Shown piece by piece: positions 34,187 to 42,533 of a DNA stretch of 64,000 bases. Below the pieces are notes generated by a model. It saw only the letters and a program-made list of their open reading frames with translations, searched no databases and was not told the origin of the DNA. Origin of the DNA: Streptomyces cyaneofuscatus (GTDB lineage: Bacteria; Actinomycetota; Actinomycetes; Streptomycetales; Streptomycetaceae); NCBI RefSeq assembly GCF_000718135.1, contig NZ_JOEM01000032.1, positions 1-64,000 of the forward strand, in the 5' to 3' direction. The stretch's first letter is position 1; every line of letters begins with the position of its first letter. The translations under genes were made by a program, and so were the position numbers.

Positions 34187-35731
34187 GTGTCCACATCACC
34201 ACCCCTGTCGAGCAGCGGCACCTCCGTCCGGATGACCGGGCGCGCGTGGGGCGTGCTGTTCGTGCTCTGCGGCGCGATCTTCCTCGAAGGCATCGACGTG
34301 GCCATGCTCAACGTGGCCATGCCCGCGATCCGCGCCGACCTCGGGCTCTCCACCGGCACCCTCCAGTGGGTGATGAGCGCGTACGTCCTCGGCTACGGCG
34401 GTTTCATGCTGCTGGGCGGCCGGGCGGCCGACCTGTTCGGGCGCCGGCGGATGTTCGTCCTCTGGCTCGTGGTCTTCCTGCTCTTCTCCGGTCTCGGCGG
34501 GCTGGCCACCGAAGGCTGGATGCTGATCCTCGCCCGGTTCGTGACGGGGGTCTCCGCCGCCTTCATGACCCCGGCCGGCCTGTCGATCATCACCACCGGC
34601 TTTCCGGAGGGGCCGCAGCGCAACAAGGCCCTGCTCGTCTACTCCGGCACCGCGGCGGGCGGCTTCTCCATCGGCCTGGTCGTCGGCGGCCTGCTCTCCG
34701 CCATCGACTGGCGCTGGGTGTTCTTCGCCCCGGTCATCCTCTCCTCGCTCATCCTGGTCGCCGCCCTGCGGCTCGTCCCGAAGTCTCCGCGCCCGGACCG
34801 CACCGGGCGGGGCGTCGACCTGGCCGGAGCGGTCACCGTCACCGGAGGCATCCTGCTCCTCGTCTTCGGCGTCGAGCGGGTCGCGCACGCCTCGGCCGCC
34901 TGGACGACCGGCACGATCGGCACCGCGCTCCTCCTCTTCCTCGCGTTCGTCCTCATCGAGCGCCGCTCGGCCTCGCCGCTGGTGCGCCTGGGCCTCTTCC
35001 GCAGCGGGTCGCTGGTCCGCGCCAATGTGGCGGGGCTGCTCTTCGCCGCGGGCTTCTTCGGGTTCCAGTTCATCGCCGTGCTCTATCTCCAGGAGCTACG
35101 GGGCTGGTCGTCCCTCCAGACGAGCTTCGCCCTGATCGTCATCGGCCTGGACGCGATCCTGTCCCCGCTCCTCACCCCGAAGCTGGTGGCCCGGTTCGGC
35201 AACGCGCGCGTCATCTTCGGCGGGCTGCTCCTCGCCTCCCTGGCGTACGCGCTGTTCCTGCCGCTCACCGCGGACTGGACCTATCTCGCGATGCTCCCGA
35301 GCCTGGTCCTGCTCGGTGTGGCCTTCTCCCTGGCGTACGGTCCGCTGACGATCACGGCCACCGACGGCATCGCGGAGGAGGAGCAGGGCGTCGCGGGCGG
35401 GCTGCTCTACACCTCCTTCCAGTTCGGTGCCGCGCTCGGCCTGTCCTCGGTCGCCGCCGTCAACATCGCGGCGACGGACGGCACTTCGGCGGGGGCTCTG
35501 CTCGACGGCTACCGGGCGGCGCTCGTCGTCCCGCTCGCCGCCGCCCTGATCGCGACCGCCGTCAGCGCCTTCGGTCTGCGGCGCCGGTCCACAAGCCCGT
35601 CCGAGGGGCCGTCCGAGGGGCCGCACGAGGGACCGTCCGAGGGGCCCTACGACGGGGCCGACGCCCCCTCCGCCCCCGCCCCGGAATCCGTTCGACAAGC
35701 CGACCTGCCGTCCGGCAAAGTCCCTGCATGA
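34187..35731 (+). CDS. MFS drug exporter, 14-helix (DHA2) type
   Basis: 514 residues from GTG 34187 behind AAGGAG. There are fourteen predicted membrane helices, with motif A LGGRAADLFGRRRMF (~80-94) after helix 2 and motif C-like GPxxGG replaced by SGTAAGGFSIGLVVGGLL in helix 5, as in EmrB/QacA-type proton antiporters. The C-terminal tail is a run of SEGP/HEGP repeats (~472-490) of the kind produced by short tandem duplication. It probably exports a toxic or signalling compound sensed by the divergent HxlR protein. Its stop overlaps the GNAT gene start by four bases. Confidence 0.9.
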   Translation: MSTSPPLSSSGTSVRMTGRAWGVLFVLCGAIFLEGIDVAMLNVAMPAIRADLGLSTGTLQWVMSAYVLGYGGFMLLGGRAADLFGRRRMFVLWLVVFLLFSGLGGLATEGWMLILARFVTGVSAAFMTPAGLSIITTGFPEGPQRNKALLVYSGTAAGGFSIGLVVGGLLSAIDWRWVFFAPVILSSLILVAALRLVPKSPRPDRTGRGVDLAGAVTVTGGILLLVFGVERVAHASAAWTTGTIGTALLLFLAFVLIERRSASPLVRLGLFRSGSLVRANVAGLLFAAGFFGFQFIAVLYLQELRGWSSLQTSFALIVIGLDAILSPLLTPKLVARFGNARVIFGGLLLASLAYALFLPLTADWTYLAMLPSLVLLGVAFSLAYGPLTITATDGIAEEEQGVAGGLLYTSFQFGAALGLSSVAAVNIAATDGTSAGALLDGYRAALVVPLAAALIATAVSAFGLRRRSTSPSEGPSEGPHEGPSEGPYDGADAPSAPAPESVRQADLPSGKVPA

Positions 35732-36369
35732 GCCACCGACACTGGCCCCTCCACGGCCTCCGGATCCGTACACCCCGCCTCGAACTGCGCCTGCCCGACG
35801 AGGCGCTCCTCGACGAGCTGGCCTCGGTCGGCGCCGGCGGGGTGCACGCCCCGGACCGGATGCCGTTCATCGTGCCGTGGACCGACGGCGAGCCCTCCGA
35901 GGTCGGCCGGGCCACCTACCAGCACGTGCTGGGCACGATCGCCGGGTGGACGCCCCAGAACTGGCACCTCTCCCTGGCCGTCCTCCACGGGGGCGAGGTC
36001 GTGGGGCGGCAGGACGTGATGGGCCGGGAGTTCGGCGTACGGCGTGAGGTGATGACCGGGTCGTGGCTCGGCCTCCCCCATCAGGGGCAGGGCATCGGCA
36101 CGGAGATGCGGGCCGCCGCCCTCCACCTGGCCTTCGAGGGGCTCGGCGCCCGGTACGCCGTATCGGACGCCAGGACGGACAACGCCGGCTCGCTCGGCGT
36201 CTCGCGGCGGCTGGGGTACGAGCCCGACGGCCTCCAGATCGAGGTGATCCGCGGGGAGGCCGTCACCTTGCAGCGGGTGCGGCTGGAGCGGGCCGGGTGG
36301 GAGAAGCACCGGAGCGTGGACGTCACCGTGGAGGGACTGGACGCCTGCCGGGCCGACTTCGGGGTCTAG
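35728..36369 (+). CDS. GNAT-family N-acetyltransferase
   Basis: 213 residues from ATG 35728, overlapping the MFS stop in ATGA. A RimJ/RimL-type GNAT fold: RTPRLELRLPDEALLDELA at the start, VVGRQDVMGREFG (~90), and the acetyl-CoA binding segment GLPHQGQGIGTEMRAAALHLAFE (~115-137) with the Q/RxxGxG/A pattern. It ends with ARTDNAGSLGVSRRLGYE, as in the family. Tight coupling to an exporter under HxlR control suggests that exporter and acetyltransferase act on the same compound, for self-resistance or modification. Confidence 0.9.
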   Translation: MSHRHWPLHGLRIRTPRLELRLPDEALLDELASVGAGGVHAPDRMPFIVPWTDGEPSEVGRATYQHVLGTIAGWTPQNWHLSLAVLHGGEVVGRQDVMGREFGVRREVMTGSWLGLPHQGQGIGTEMRAAALHLAFEGLGARYAVSDARTDNAGSLGVSRRLGYEPDGLQIEVIRGEAVTLQRVRLERAGWEKHRSVDVTVEGLDACRADFGV

Positions 36370-36513
36370 CACCCGGGGGCGAGAGGTTGTACGGACGGAG
36401 TTCCGCCTTCCGTACAACCCTTCGCCCACGGTGCACGTCTTGGGTGTGTCGTCGGCAGCCGCGTCCCCCTTCTTCCGGGACGCGGGCCCTGAACCGCAGG
36501 AGCTCCAACCTTC

Positions 36514-37929
36514 ATGAACCTCCCCCGCGCCCCTCGTGCGCGCCGTCTCCGTCTCCGTACGACGTCGATCGCCGTGGGCGTCGCGCTCGCCGCGGGCCCG
36601 GTGCCGTGCCTCGCCGCCGCGCCCGCCTCGGCCGCCGCCGCGAAGCCCGCCAAGCACTACGACGACTTCAACGGGGACGGCTACCGGGACCTGGCCGTCT
36701 CGCACACGCACGACGGAATCTTCGCCTTCAATGACCGCGCGGTGCTCGTCACCTACGGCGGACCGAAGGGGCTCACCACCAAGAAGCAGGTCATCCACCA
36801 GAACTCACCGGGGATCCCCGGTGCCAGTGAGTCCGGCGACGACTTCGGCACGGTGCTGGCCAGTGCCGACCTGAACCGCGACGGATACGCGGACCTCGTC
36901 GTCGGCAACCCGACCGAGGAGGCCGGGCGGACCCGCGTCGGCTCGGTCACCCTCGTGTGGGGCTCGACCAAGGGGCTCAAGGGCGGAACGGCCCTGCCCC
37001 GCAAGGCCACCAACGGCTACGGGACCTTCGGCGCCGACATCGCCACCGGGGACTTCAACGGGGACGGGCGCCCCGACATCGCGACGGTCAACGGCGGCGA
37101 CGTCTTTCTGTACCGCGGCGGCTTCACCAAGTCCGGCGGACTGGGCAAAGTCAGCAAGTACGACCGGGAGGGCCAGAGCTGGGACGGCGACACCATCGCC
37201 GCCGGCAAGGTCAACGGTGACGGGAAGACCGACCTGATCGTCATGGGCGTGCGCGGCGTCGGCATGACGTTCCGCACCGAGGCCTGGTTCCTGAAGGGCT
37301 CCACCGGCGGCCTGGTCTCCGGTCCGGCCAAGGTGGTCGACGGCAAGAAGCAGCACGAGCGGCTGGACGCGGCCGTCGGCGACTTCGACCGGGACGGTTA
37401 CGGGGACATCGCCGTCGGCAACCCGGTGGCCAACGACGGCCGGGGCAGGGTCACCGTCTGGTACGGCACGTCCGCCGGGCCGGGCAAGCGGAGCATCACG
37501 CTCAGCCAGTCGACGGCCGGGGTGGCCGGCGCCTCGGAGGCGTGGGACCAGTTCGGTTCGTCGCTGACGGCGGGGGACGCCGACGGCGACGGATACGCGG
37601 ACCTGGCGGTCGGCGTCCCGGGCGAGAGGGTCGGAGCCAAGGTCAACGCGGGCGGCGCCTATCTGTTCCGCGGCGGCAAGGGCGGGCTCAAGGGTTCGCG
37701 CTCCGCGGCGCTCGGCAAGTCGCTTCCCGGGGTGGCCGGGGAGACGACGGACCACGACATCCTCGGCTATGACCTGCGGCTGCGGGACCTGAACCGGGAC
37801 GGGCGCGCCGACCTGGCGATCTCGGTCCCGGGCGAGGACAGCATGCGCATCCTGCCGGGGGCGAAGGGCGGGGTGACGGGGACCGGTTCGTCGGTCCTGC
37901 GGGCGGCCGGGTCCGACCTGCCGGAGTAG
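36514..37929 (+). CDS. secreted FG-GAP repeat protein
   Basis: 471 residues from ATG 36514 (GCAGGAG upstream). A signal peptide (RRLRLRTTSIAVGVALAAG to about residue 45) precedes seven FG-GAP/VCBS-like repeats with the calcium loop D-x-N/D-x-D-G: DFNGDGYRDLAV, DLNRDGYADLVVG, DFNGDGRPDIATV, KVNGDGKTDLIV, DFDRDGYGDIAVG, DADGDGYADLAVG and DLNRDGRADLAIS. This makes a seven-bladed integrin-alpha-like beta propeller filling the whole mature protein. Such proteins are abundant in Streptomyces secretomes and may bind carbohydrate or protein ligands. No catalytic domain is present. Confidence 0.92.
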   Translation: MNLPRAPRARRLRLRTTSIAVGVALAAGPVPCLAAAPASAAAAKPAKHYDDFNGDGYRDLAVSHTHDGIFAFNDRAVLVTYGGPKGLTTKKQVIHQNSPGIPGASESGDDFGTVLASADLNRDGYADLVVGNPTEEAGRTRVGSVTLVWGSTKGLKGGTALPRKATNGYGTFGADIATGDFNGDGRPDIATVNGGDVFLYRGGFTKSGGLGKVSKYDREGQSWDGDTIAAGKVNGDGKTDLIVMGVRGVGMTFRTEAWFLKGSTGGLVSGPAKVVDGKKQHERLDAAVGDFDRDGYGDIAVGNPVANDGRGRVTVWYGTSAGPGKRSITLSQSTAGVAGASEAWDQFGSSLTAGDADGDGYADLAVGVPGERVGAKVNAGGAYLFRGGKGGLKGSRSAALGKSLPGVAGETTDHDILGYDLRLRDLNRDGRADLAISVPGEDSMRILPGAKGGVTGTGSSVLRAAGSDLPE

Positions 37930-38010
37930 GGGCAGGGAGAGGTCCGCCGGCCCGCCGGAGTAACGGCGGCGGGGCAGGGGGAAGGTCCGCCGGAGTAAGG
38001 GCGGCGGGGG
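37921..38010. repeat. three imperfect direct repeats at the FG-GAP 3' end
   Basis: Units beginning CCGGAGTA at about 37921, 37959 and 37990 are followed by related G-rich text ending in GGTCCGCCGG in the first two. The first copy includes the FG-GAP stop codon, so the repeats arose by local duplication of the gene's 3' end. Confidence 0.6.
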
Positions 38011-38011
38011 C

Positions 38012-38048
38012 GAGGGGCGGGTGCCGTGCGGTCGGGCACCCGCCCCTC
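38012..38048 (+). terminator. terminator after the FG-GAP gene
   Basis: GAGGGGCGGGTGCC (38012-38025) pairs perfectly with GGCACCCGCCCCTC (38035-38048) around a 9-base loop. It separates the accessory segment from the iron-regulated siderophore region. Confidence 0.85.
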
Positions 38049-38141
38049 GCGCGTCGCCAGGGGTGTGACATGCCGGGTCCGTTCCGGCCACGGCCGACAC
38101 CCCCGCCCCCGCAATCCCCCACGACACCGTGACCGTCTAGC

Positions 38142-38158
38142 AAGGTTAGGCTAACCTT
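38142..38158. promoter_or_regulatory. iron box upstream of the siderophore-interacting protein
   Basis: AAGGTTAG-G-CTAACCTT, a perfect 8-base inverted repeat around one G, matching the core of the DmdR1/IdeR-type operator (TTAGGTTAGGCT-ACCTAA). DmdR1 with Fe(II) would repress the downstream gene when iron is sufficient. Confidence 0.85.
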
Positions 38159-38228
38159 CCTTCGGACTGCCCTCGCCGGAGCCGGGCCCGTCCGCCCGCC
38201 GCTCCTGCCCATTCCGGAGGAGCCCTCG

Positions 38229-39092
38229 TTGACGACGACTGCCGCCGTTCCCCAAGTAGCCCCGTTCCGGTTCTTCGACCTCACCGTCCTGCGGGTCAGG
38301 CGGCTCGGCCCCTCCATGCTCCGGATCACGCTGGGCGGGCCCGGGGCCGACGGGTTCAGCGCCGGGGGCCGCGACCAGAGCCTGTCGATCTTCCTGCCGC
38401 ACCCCGGACAGAGCGAGGCCGTGGTGCCGGAGGGTGAGGACGGGGCCTGGTACGCGAAGTGGCGGGCGCTGCCCGAGGACGTACGGGCGGTGATGCGGTC
38501 GTACACCGTGCGGGCCCAGCTCGTGAAGGCCGACGGCTCCACCGAGGTGGACATCGACTTCGCGCTCCACGGCGACGGCGGCCCGGCCTCCCGCTGGGCG
38601 CTCATGGCCACGGCGGGCGACCCGCTCAAGGTGCTGGGGCCGGCGGTCCGGGACAACACCTCCGTGCGGTTCCGGCCCCCGGAGGACACCGATTGGGTGC
38701 TCATCTGGGCGGACGAGACCGCCCTGCCCGCCGCCTCCGCCGCCCTGGAGTGGCTGCCCGCGGGGATGCCCGCCCGGGTCTGGCTGGAGGTGCCGAAGAC
38801 CGAGGACCGGCAGGCCCTCAACACCGCGGCCAAGGCCCGGATCAGCTGGCTCGTCAGGAGCGAGGGTGCCATGCCCGCCGTGGAGGCCGTGCGCGCCGCC
38901 GAGCTGCCGGAGGGCACCCCGTACGTCTGGATCGCGGGCGAGTCGTCCGAGGTGCGGGCACTCCGCCGCCACCTGGTCCAGGAGCGCGGCTTCGACCGGA
39001 AGCGGGTCACCTTCGTCGGGTACTGGCGGCGCGGGCTCAGCGAGGAGCAGCTGCGGGCGGAGACCATCGCGCGGGCCGGGGCGACGGAGTAG
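38229..39092 (+). CDS. siderophore-interacting protein (ferric-siderophore reductase)
   Basis: 287 residues from TTG 38229, chosen because GGAGGAG precedes it by seven bases and no ATG or GTG is available. The fold is that of the ViuB/SIP family: an FAD-binding barrel (~12-130, RSYTVRAQLVKADGSTEVDIDFALHG) and a NAD(P)-binding part (WVLIWADETALPAASAAL, ~155-175), with VWIAGESSEVRALRRHLVQERGF near the end. It would reduce iron in imported ferrioxamines to release it in the cytoplasm. Iron boxes lie on both sides. As I recall, this protein neighbours desA in S. coelicolor too. Confidence 0.9.
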   Translation: MTTTAAVPQVAPFRFFDLTVLRVRRLGPSMLRITLGGPGADGFSAGGRDQSLSIFLPHPGQSEAVVPEGEDGAWYAKWRALPEDVRAVMRSYTVRAQLVKADGSTEVDIDFALHGDGGPASRWALMATAGDPLKVLGPAVRDNTSVRFRPPEDTDWVLIWADETALPAASAALEWLPAGMPARVWLEVPKTEDRQALNTAAKARISWLVRSEGAMPAVEAVRAAELPEGTPYVWIAGESSEVRALRRHLVQERGFDRKRVTFVGYWRRGLSEEQLRAETIARAGATE

Positions 39093-39156
39093 CCGAACCG
39101 GAACCAATCCGGACAACTCCCGCACCCGACAGGGGCGAGGGATGACCGTGATCGAG

Positions 39157-39175
39157 TTAGGTTAGGCTAACCTCA
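39157..39175. promoter_or_regulatory. iron box of the desABCD promoter
   Basis: TTAGGTTAGGCTAACCTCA agrees closely with the DmdR1 operator consensus. It lies 83 bases upstream of the desA ATG, the expected place for iron repression of the whole operon. Confidence 0.9.
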
Positions 39176-39257
39176 CTTCGACATCGCGTCCCTCGTCCCT
39201 CCTTTTTCCTGCCCGGAGGGACGCGATGAAGTTCCCCTCACCCGGGAGGACCCCTCC

Positions 39258-40706
39258 ATGCGTTCGCACCTGCTCAACAACACGACTGCGGAGCACTACC
39301 GGCGTACCGTCACCGCAGGAGTGGATCGGGTCGCGGCCAGAATCGCCGCCACCGAGCGTCCCTTCAGCGGGGTCGGTGTGGACGAGCTCTCTCCCGTCGT
39401 CGACGCGATCGACCTCGACCGGCCGCTGGGCGACGCCACCGCCGCCCTCGACGAGCTCGGCGAGGTCTACCTCCGCGACGCCGTCTACTTCCACCACCCG
39501 CGCTACCTGGGCCACCTCAACTGCCCGGTCGTCATCCCCGCCGTCCTCGGCGAGGCGGTGCTCTCCGCGGTCAACTCCTCGCTGGACACCTGGGACCAGA
39601 GCGCGGGCGGCACCCTCATCGAGCGCCGGCTGATCGACTGGACCACCGAGCGCATCGGCTTCGGACCGGCCGCCGACGGCATCTTCACCAGCGGCGGTAC
39701 ACAGTCCAACCTCCAGGCCCTGCTGCTGGCCCGCGAGGAGGCGAAGATCCGGCCCGAGCACTACACCCGGCTGCGGATCTTCACCTCCGAGTGCAGCCAC
39801 TTCAGTGTCCAGAAGTCCGCCAAACTCCTCGGCCTCGGCCCGGACGCGGTCGTCTCCGTCCCGTTCGACAGCAACAAGCGCATGCAGGCCGTGGCCCTCG
39901 CCCACGCCCTGGAACAGTGCGTCGCCGAGAGTGCCGTGCCGATGGCCGTCGTCGCGACCGCCGGCACCACGGACTTCGGCTCCATCGACCCGCTGCCCGA
40001 GATCGCCGCCCTGTGTGAGCAGTACGCCACCTGGATGCATGTGGACGCCGCGTACGGCTGCGGGCTGCTGGCCTCCCGCGAGCGGCGCGGTCTCCTCGAA
40101 GGCATCGCACACGCCGACTCGGTCACCGTCGACTACCACAAGTCCTTCTTCCAGCCCGTGAGTTCGTCGGCGATCCTGGTCCGCGACCGGGCGACCCTGC
40201 GCCACGCCACGTACCACGCGGAGTATCTGAACCCGCGCCGGATGGCCGAGGAGCGGATACCCAACCAGGTCGACAAGTCCCTCCAGACGACCCGCCGGTT
40301 CGACGCGCTCAAGCTGTGGATGACGCTGCGCGTCATGGGCGCCGACGGTATCGGTGAGCTGTTCGACGAGGTCTGCGACCTGGCCGCCGAGGGGTGGAAG
40401 CTGCTCGCCGCCGACCCGCGCTTCGACGTGGTGGTCCAGCCGCAGCTCTCCACGCTCGTCTTCCGCCACATCCCCTCCGGTGTCACCTCCCCGGACGACA
40501 TCGACCGCGCCAACCTCTACGCCCGCAAGGCCCTGTTCGCCTCCGGCGAGGCGATCGTCGCGGGCACCAAGGTCGGCGAACGCCAGTACCTCAAGTTCAC
40601 CCTCCTCAACCCCGAAACGACCGTGGACGACATCGCCGCGGTCCTCGACCTGATCTCCGGCCATGCCGAGAAGTACCTGGGAGACTCCCTTGACCGCGCT
40701 TCCTGA
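39258..40706 (+). CDS. desA: lysine decarboxylase of desferrioxamine synthesis
   Basis: 482 residues from ATG 39258 (GGGAGGA). It is a PLP group II decarboxylase: [16 protein letters not shown] (~145-160), [16 protein letters not shown], the PLP-contacting [11 protein letters not shown] (~261-271) and the PLP-binding Lys 295 in [12 protein letters not shown]. It converts L-lysine to cadaverine, the first step of desferrioxamine B/E synthesis. It is the first gene of desABCD, with an iron box upstream. The last 17 bases overlap desB. Confidence 0.95.
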   Translation: MRSHLLNNTTAEHYRRTVTAGVDRVAARIAATERPFSGVGVDELSPVVDAIDLDRPLGDATAALDELGEVYLRDAVYFHHPRYLGHLNCPVVIPAVLGEAVLSAVNSSLDTWDQSAGGTLIERRLIDWTTERIGFGPAADGIFTSGGTQSNLQALLLAREEAKIRPEHYTRLRIFTSECSHFSVQKSAKLLGLGPDAVVSVPFDSNKRMQAVALAHALEQCVAESAVPMAVVATAGTTDFGSIDPLPEIAALCEQYATWMHVDAAYGCGLLASRERRGLLEGIAHADSVTVDYHKSFFQPVSSSAILVRDRATLRHATYHAEYLNPRRMAEERIPNQVDKSLQTTRRFDALKLWMTLRVMGADGIGELFDEVCDLAAEGWKLLAADPRFDVVVQPQLSTLVFRHIPSGVTSPDDIDRANLYARKALFASGEAIVAGTKVGERQYLKFTLLNPETTVDDIAAVLDLISGHAEKYLGDSLDRAS

Positions 40707-41967
40707 CCCCCACGACTTCATCGGGATCGGGCTCGGCCCGTTCAATCTCGGACTGGCCTGCCTGACCGAGCCGATCGACGAACTGAACGGTGTCTTCCTG
40801 GAGTCCAAGCCGGACTTCGAGTGGCACTCCGGGATGTTCCTCGAAGGGGCCCATCTCCAGACGCCGTTCATGTCGGACCTGGTCACCATGGCCGACCCGA
40901 CCTCGCCGTACTCGTTCCTCAACTACCTCAAGGAGCGCGGCAGGCTCTACTCGTTCTACATCCGGGAGAACTTCTACCCGCTGCGGACCGAGTACAACGA
41001 CTACTGCCGCTGGGCCGCCGCCAAACTGAGCAGCATCCGCTTCAACGAGACCGTCGAGGCGGTGACGTACGACGAGGGCGAGGCGCTCTACACCGTCACC
41101 ACCGCCGCCGGGACCGTACTGCGCTCCCGCCACCTCGTCCTCGGCACCGGGACCCCGCCGTACATCCCCGAGGCGTGCCACGGCCTCGGCGGGGACTTCC
41201 TGCACAACTCCCGCTATCTGGAGGGGAAAGCCGAGCTCCAGAAGAAGAAGTCGATCACCCTGGTCGGCAGCGGGCAGAGCGCGGCGGAGATCTACTACGA
41301 CCTGCTCTCCGAGATCGACACCTACGGCTACCGGCTCAACTGGGTGACGCGCTCCCCGCGGTTCTTCCCGCTGGAGTACACCAAGCTCACGCTGGAGATG
41401 ACCTCCCCGGAGTACATCGACTACTTCCACGCGCTGCCCGAGGAAACCCGCTACCGACTGGAGACCGGGCAGAAGGGACTGTTCAAGGGCATCGACGGGG
41501 AGCTGATCGACGCGATCTTCGACCTGCTCTACCAGAAGAACCTGCCCGGCCCGGTCCCGACCCGGCTGCTCACCAACTCGGCGCTGCTCAGCGCGCGTTA
41601 CGACGAGGAGGGCGGCGCGTACAGCCTGGGGCTGCGCCAGGAGGAGCAGGGCAAGGAGTACGAGCTCACCACCGAGGGCCTCATCCTCGCCACCGGCTAC
41701 CGCTACGAGGCGCCCGCCTTCCTCGCGCCCGTCACCGGCCGGCTGCGCCACGACAGCCGGGGCCGCTTCGACGTGGCCCGCAACTACAGCATCGACACCA
41801 CCGGGCGCGGGATCTTCCTGCAGAACGCCGGGGTGCACACCCACTCGATCACCTCGCCCGACCTGGGCATGGGTGCCTACCGCAACGCGTACATCATCGG
41901 CGAACTGCTCTGCCGTGAGTACTACCCGGTCGAGAAGTCCATCGCCTTCCAGGAGTTCGCCATATGA
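40690..41967 (+). CDS. desB: cadaverine N-monooxygenase
   Basis: 425 residues from TTG 40690, which gives the expected start [29 protein letters not shown] lies seven bases upstream and the gene overlaps desA by 17 bases. The FAD-binding [10 protein letters not shown] motif is at the N-terminus, [18 protein letters not shown] (~195-212) binds NADPH, and the C-terminal [16 protein letters not shown] (~335) is the LATGY motif of SidA/IucD-type N-hydroxylases. It hydroxylates cadaverine to N-hydroxycadaverine using NADPH and O2. The stop overlaps desC in ATGA. Confidence 0.95.
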   Translation: MTALPDPHDFIGIGLGPFNLGLACLTEPIDELNGVFLESKPDFEWHSGMFLEGAHLQTPFMSDLVTMADPTSPYSFLNYLKERGRLYSFYIRENFYPLRTEYNDYCRWAAAKLSSIRFNETVEAVTYDEGEALYTVTTAAGTVLRSRHLVLGTGTPPYIPEACHGLGGDFLHNSRYLEGKAELQKKKSITLVGSGQSAAEIYYDLLSEIDTYGYRLNWVTRSPRFFPLEYTKLTLEMTSPEYIDYFHALPEETRYRLETGQKGLFKGIDGELIDAIFDLLYQKNLPGPVPTRLLTNSALLSARYDEEGGAYSLGLRQEEQGKEYELTTEGLILATGYRYEAPAFLAPVTGRLRHDSRGRFDVARNYSIDTTGRGIFLQNAGVHTHSITSPDLGMGAYRNAYIIGELLCREYYPVEKSIAFQEFAI

Positions 41968-42533
41968 ACCACCCGCACAGCAACCCTCCCGGCAAACTCG
42001 GCACGCTCACCGTCCGCCCGCTCGACCCGGCTTCCGACGCCGAGCTGGTGCACGGCTGGGTGACCCACCCCAAAGCCGCCTTCTGGCTGATGGGCGAGGC
42101 GAAACTTGAGGACGTGGAGCGGGAGTACATGGCGATCGCCGCCCACTCGCACCACGACGCGTTCATCGGCCTGCACGACGGCGAGCCCGCGTTCCTGATC
42201 GAGCGGTACGACCCCACCGAGGTCGAGCTGAAGGGGCTGTACGAGGCGGAGCCCGGCGATGTCGGGATGCACTTCCTGGTCGCGCCGACCGACACCCCGG
42301 TGCACGGCTTCACCCGGGCCGTGATCACCGCCGTGATGGAGTTCCTCTTCGCCGACCCGTCGGTCCGCCGAATCGTCGTCGAGCCCGATGTGACCAACAA
42401 CGCCGTCCAGGCCCTCAACAAGGCCGTCGGCTTCGAGGTCCTGCGGGAGATCGCCAAACCGGAGAAGGACGCACTGCTCAGCGCCTGCACCCGCGAGCAG
42501 TTCGAAGCAGCAACCGGAGGAACCGACCGATGA
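41964..42533 (+). CDS. desC: N-hydroxycadaverine acyltransferase
   Basis: 189 residues from ATG 41964, overlapping desB by four bases. It is an IucB-type GNAT acyltransferase: [20 protein letters not shown] at the start, [19 protein letters not shown] with the family WLM motif, [20 protein letters not shown] (~93-112), and [21 protein letters not shown] at the acyl-CoA site. It transfers acetyl or succinyl groups to N-hydroxycadaverine. It is coupled to desD by an ATGA overlap. Confidence 0.94.
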   Translation: MNHPHSNPPGKLGTLTVRPLDPASDAELVHGWVTHPKAAFWLMGEAKLEDVEREYMAIAAHSHHDAFIGLHDGEPAFLIERYDPTEVELKGLYEAEPGDVGMHFLVAPTDTPVHGFTRAVITAVMEFLFADPSVRRIVVEPDVTNNAVQALNKAVGFEVLREIAKPEKDALLSACTREQFEAATGGTDR

